Source: an uncultured Selenomonadales bacterium
Lineage (GTDB): Bacteria; Bacillota; Negativicutes; Selenomonadales; Selenomonadaceae
Reading direction: 5' to 3'
NCBI GenBank assembly: GCA_937910665.1
Contig: CALEPR010000146.1
Coordinates: forward strand, 1-13,860
Length of the DNA stretch: 13,860 bases
Every line of letters starts with the position of its first letter. Position 1 is the stretch's first letter. The position numbers and the translations under genes are program-made. The notes under the pieces were generated by a model. That model was not told the DNA's origin. It made no database searches and saw nothing but the letters and a program-made list of their open reading frames with translations. This document shows, one piece after another, positions 12,931 to 13,860 of this stretch.

Positions 12931-13416
12931 TTAGTTATCAGTAAATTTTTTGGACTTGATCATCATTTCAACGCACTTAGGCACAAGTCCGTGAACATCT
13001 CCGCCAAAAAGCGCAAGTTCACGAACAGCCGACGAACTTATAAACAAATATTCGGGAGCAGTCATCAAAAAAATTGTATCTGCCTCCGGCGCAAGGTGCT
13101 TGTTCATCTGTGCTTGATTATATTCGTACTCGAAATCAACTGCCGACCTCAAGCCGCGAATTATAACATTGATATCGCGCTCCTTGATATAGTTTGCAAC
13201 AAGTCCGTCGTAAGAATCAACAGTAAGATTGTCAATGTGTAAAGTTGCCTCTCGCAAGAGATCTACTCTCTCCTCGATGTCGAAAAGGCATTTCTTTTTC
13301 TTGTTCACAAAAACGCAGACAGTCAATTCATCAACCAAATTTGCCGCACGTTCAAAAATATCAACATGACCGTTTGTGACAGGATCGAAAGTTCCAGTAC
13401 AAATTGCGCGTTTCAT
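12931..13416 (-). CDS. coaD: Phosphopantetheine adenylyltransferase CoaD
   Basis: A 161-residue nucleotidyltransferase for the fourth step of coenzyme A synthesis: 4'-phosphopantetheine + ATP gives dephospho-CoA + PPi. It acts as a hexamer in the cytoplasm in known cases. Visible motifs: GTFDPVTNGH (8-17) with the T/HxGH catalytic H17, IIRGLR (85-90) and ISSSAVREL (126-134), which contacts ATP phosphates. Length is normal for the family. The ATG at 13416 is preceded by AGAGGGG 7 nt away. rsmD, its common upstream partner in Firmicutes, is absent; a promoter of its own is seen instead. Cotranscribed with the coiled-coil gene downstream. Confidence 0.97.
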   Translation of the reverse strand: MKRAICTGTFDPVTNGHVDIFERAANLVDELTVCVFVNKKKKCLFDIEERVDLLREATLHIDNLTVDSYDGLVANYIKERDINVIIRGLRSAVDFEYEYNQAQMNKHLAPEADTIFLMTAPEYLFISSSAVRELALFGGDVHGLVPKCVEMMIKSKKFTDN

Positions 13417-13496
13417 TTCATTTCCCCTCTCAATAACTCAAAAATTTCAGTCTAAATAAGTTTGCATAAGTCATCTTCAAATTTTGCGGCAAAAAC

Positions 13497-13526
13497 ATTT
13501 TAGCACAAATATAATTTACTTATCAA
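13497..13526 (-). promoter_or_regulatory. coaD promoter
   Basis: Minus-strand TTGATA (13526-13521) and TAAAAT (13502-13497) are 18 bp apart, with an extended -10 TG one base before. It starts transcription about 75 nt upstream of the coaD ATG. Confidence 0.65.
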
Positions 13527-13608
13527 GGTGAAATTTTAAAACGCCTACAATTTTAACTGAAATTCTTTGCTGATTTATGCAAAAAAATCTTACAAGAACA
13601 TTTTAAAA

Positions 13609-13636
13609 TTGCAAACTGAAAGTAATCTGATATAAT
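13609..13636 (+). promoter_or_regulatory. Strong promoter of the small peptide gene
   Basis: TTGCAA (13609-13614) and a perfect TATAAT (13631-13636) are 16 bp apart, and the -10 carries the extended TGn element (TGATATAAT). It is the best promoter match in the window. Confidence 0.75.
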
Positions 13637-13666
13637 CTGCAAAACAAAGGTCACAGGGTGGTCGAC

Positions 13667-13694
13667 TTACCTCTCAGGTTTAATCTGGAGGTGA
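13667..13694 (+). promoter_or_regulatory. Hairpin sequestering the ribosome binding site
   Basis: TTACCTC (13667-13673) pairs with GAGGTGA (13688-13694, one G-U pair), and CAG (13675-13677) with CTG (13685-13687) across one bulged T, leaving a 7-nt loop. The whole Shine-Dalgarno GGAGGTGA (13687-13694) is inside the stem, so the peptide should be poorly translated unless the leader refolds. Confidence 0.65.
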
Positions 13695-13699
13695 TAGCT

Positions 13700-13768
13700 G
13701 TGGAAATGATTATTGTCGTTTGCACGGTAATTCAGACCGTCGCTATCGTTTACTCAGTCATTTTTTAA
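13700..13768 (+). CDS. 22-residue hydrophobic peptide, candidate type I toxin
   Basis: A GTG-started frame of 22 codons ending in TAA. The peptide begins MEMIIVV and ends YSVIF; apart from E2 it has no charged residue, and it could span the membrane once. GGAGGTGA lies 5 nt before the GTG (8 nt counted from GGAGG). An ATG two codons in is too far from that site to be preferred. It has its own strong promoter, an RBS-blocking leader hairpin and a structured terminator, giving a transcript of about 210 nt. Small hydrophobic peptides with such mRNAs are typical of type I toxins (Fst, TxpA, BsrG, holin-like groups). I see no clear sequence match to a named family and no antisense promoter in the window, so toxin identity is an inference. 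It may instead be a small membrane regulatory peptide. Confidence 0.55.
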   Translation: MEMIIVVCTVIQTVAIVYSVIF

Positions 13769-13781
13769 GGTTAGTAAATAA

Positions 13782-13853
13782 AAAGCCTCCCTAGCCGGCG
13801 GCAGGCTGTAGACAAAGTCCTTTTCAACTAAGTTTGAGAGGGGCTTTATTTTT
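13782..13853. terminator. Branched bidirectional terminator at the right edge
   Basis: AAAGCCTCCCT (13782-13792) pairs with AGAGGGGCTTT (13837-13847), with one mismatch and one G-U pair. It encloses two smaller hairpins, AGCC/GGCT (13793-13807) and CAAA/TTTG (13813-13836), so the RNA would form a three-way junction. T-rich tails follow on both strands (TTTATTTTT on plus, TTTTTATTT on minus). It ends the small peptide mRNA and could also end a convergent transcript entering from beyond the window. Confidence 0.65.
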
Positions 13854-13860
13854 AGGACGA

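Noticed and set aside
13417..13608. Any gene or RNA between coaD and the small peptide promoter
   Set aside because: Only short frames without ribosome sites (for example nine codons from 13577) are present; apart from the coaD promoter nothing is supported.
13776..13860. An antisense RNA promoter on the minus strand within the small peptide locus
   Set aside because: No pair of -35 and -10 boxes with 16-18 bp spacing is found; TTGAAA near 13824 has no -10 at a suitable distance. If an antisense RNA exists its promoter is probably beyond the right edge.
1..13860. CRISPR arrays, tRNA or rRNA genes, insertion sequences
   Set aside because: No regularly spaced repeats of CRISPR size, no cloverleaf with a TTCRA arm, no rRNA-like segments and no transposase frame with terminal repeats were seen.

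Overview
The window looks like chromosomal DNA from an AT-rich, Gram-negative-type Firmicute, most likely a member of the Negativicutes (Selenomonas/Veillonella relatives). The reasons are an LpxC lipid A enzyme (so an outer membrane) beside typically Firmicute genes (YybS/DUF2232, the c-di-AMP phosphodiesterase GdpP, a coiled-coil gene next to coaD, a lactose/cellobiose-family PTS), and strong GGAGG-type ribosome binding sites with frequent GTG/TTG starts. No taxon can be fixed without a database search.

Layout. Left edge (1-286): an open frame I cannot identify, with a T10 homopolymer near its start. 287-1651 (-): cydA, the quinol-oxidising subunit of cytochrome bd, with no cydB after it. 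A 216-bp divergent region with palindromes separates it from 1868-4390 (+), a copper P1B-type ATPase whose C-terminus is a complete CopZ-like metallochaperone domain with its own internal ribosome binding site. A terminator follows, then a promoter and the tight operon lpxC - yybS-like - gdpP (4501-8448, +), which joins lipid A synthesis to c-di-AMP turnover. A 13-bp bidirectional terminator separates it from the convergent minus-strand genes: a Cof-type HAD phosphatase (8673-9488) and a complete PTS transporter transcribed IIC-IIB-IIA (11755 to 9598). The PTS operon has a recognisable promoter, a 10-bp inverted repeat just upstream of its -35 box, a leader of about 210 nt and an 80-nt intercistronic stem structure. 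Further right, also on the minus strand, are coaD (coenzyme A synthesis) and a coiled-coil protein in one operon (13416 to 12305).

The right edge (13609-13853, +) holds a compact locus: a strong promoter, a leader hairpin that buries the Shine-Dalgarno sequence, a 22-codon hydrophobic peptide and a branched bidirectional terminator. This architecture resembles type I toxin mRNAs. It and the CopA-CopZ fusion with internal initiation are the most interesting items.

Gene-free stretches: 11756-12304 holds the PTS leader, promoter, operator-like repeats, a short hairpin and the terminator of the coaD operon. 13417-13699 holds the coaD promoter and the promoter and leader of the small peptide gene. 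8449-8672 holds two terminators.
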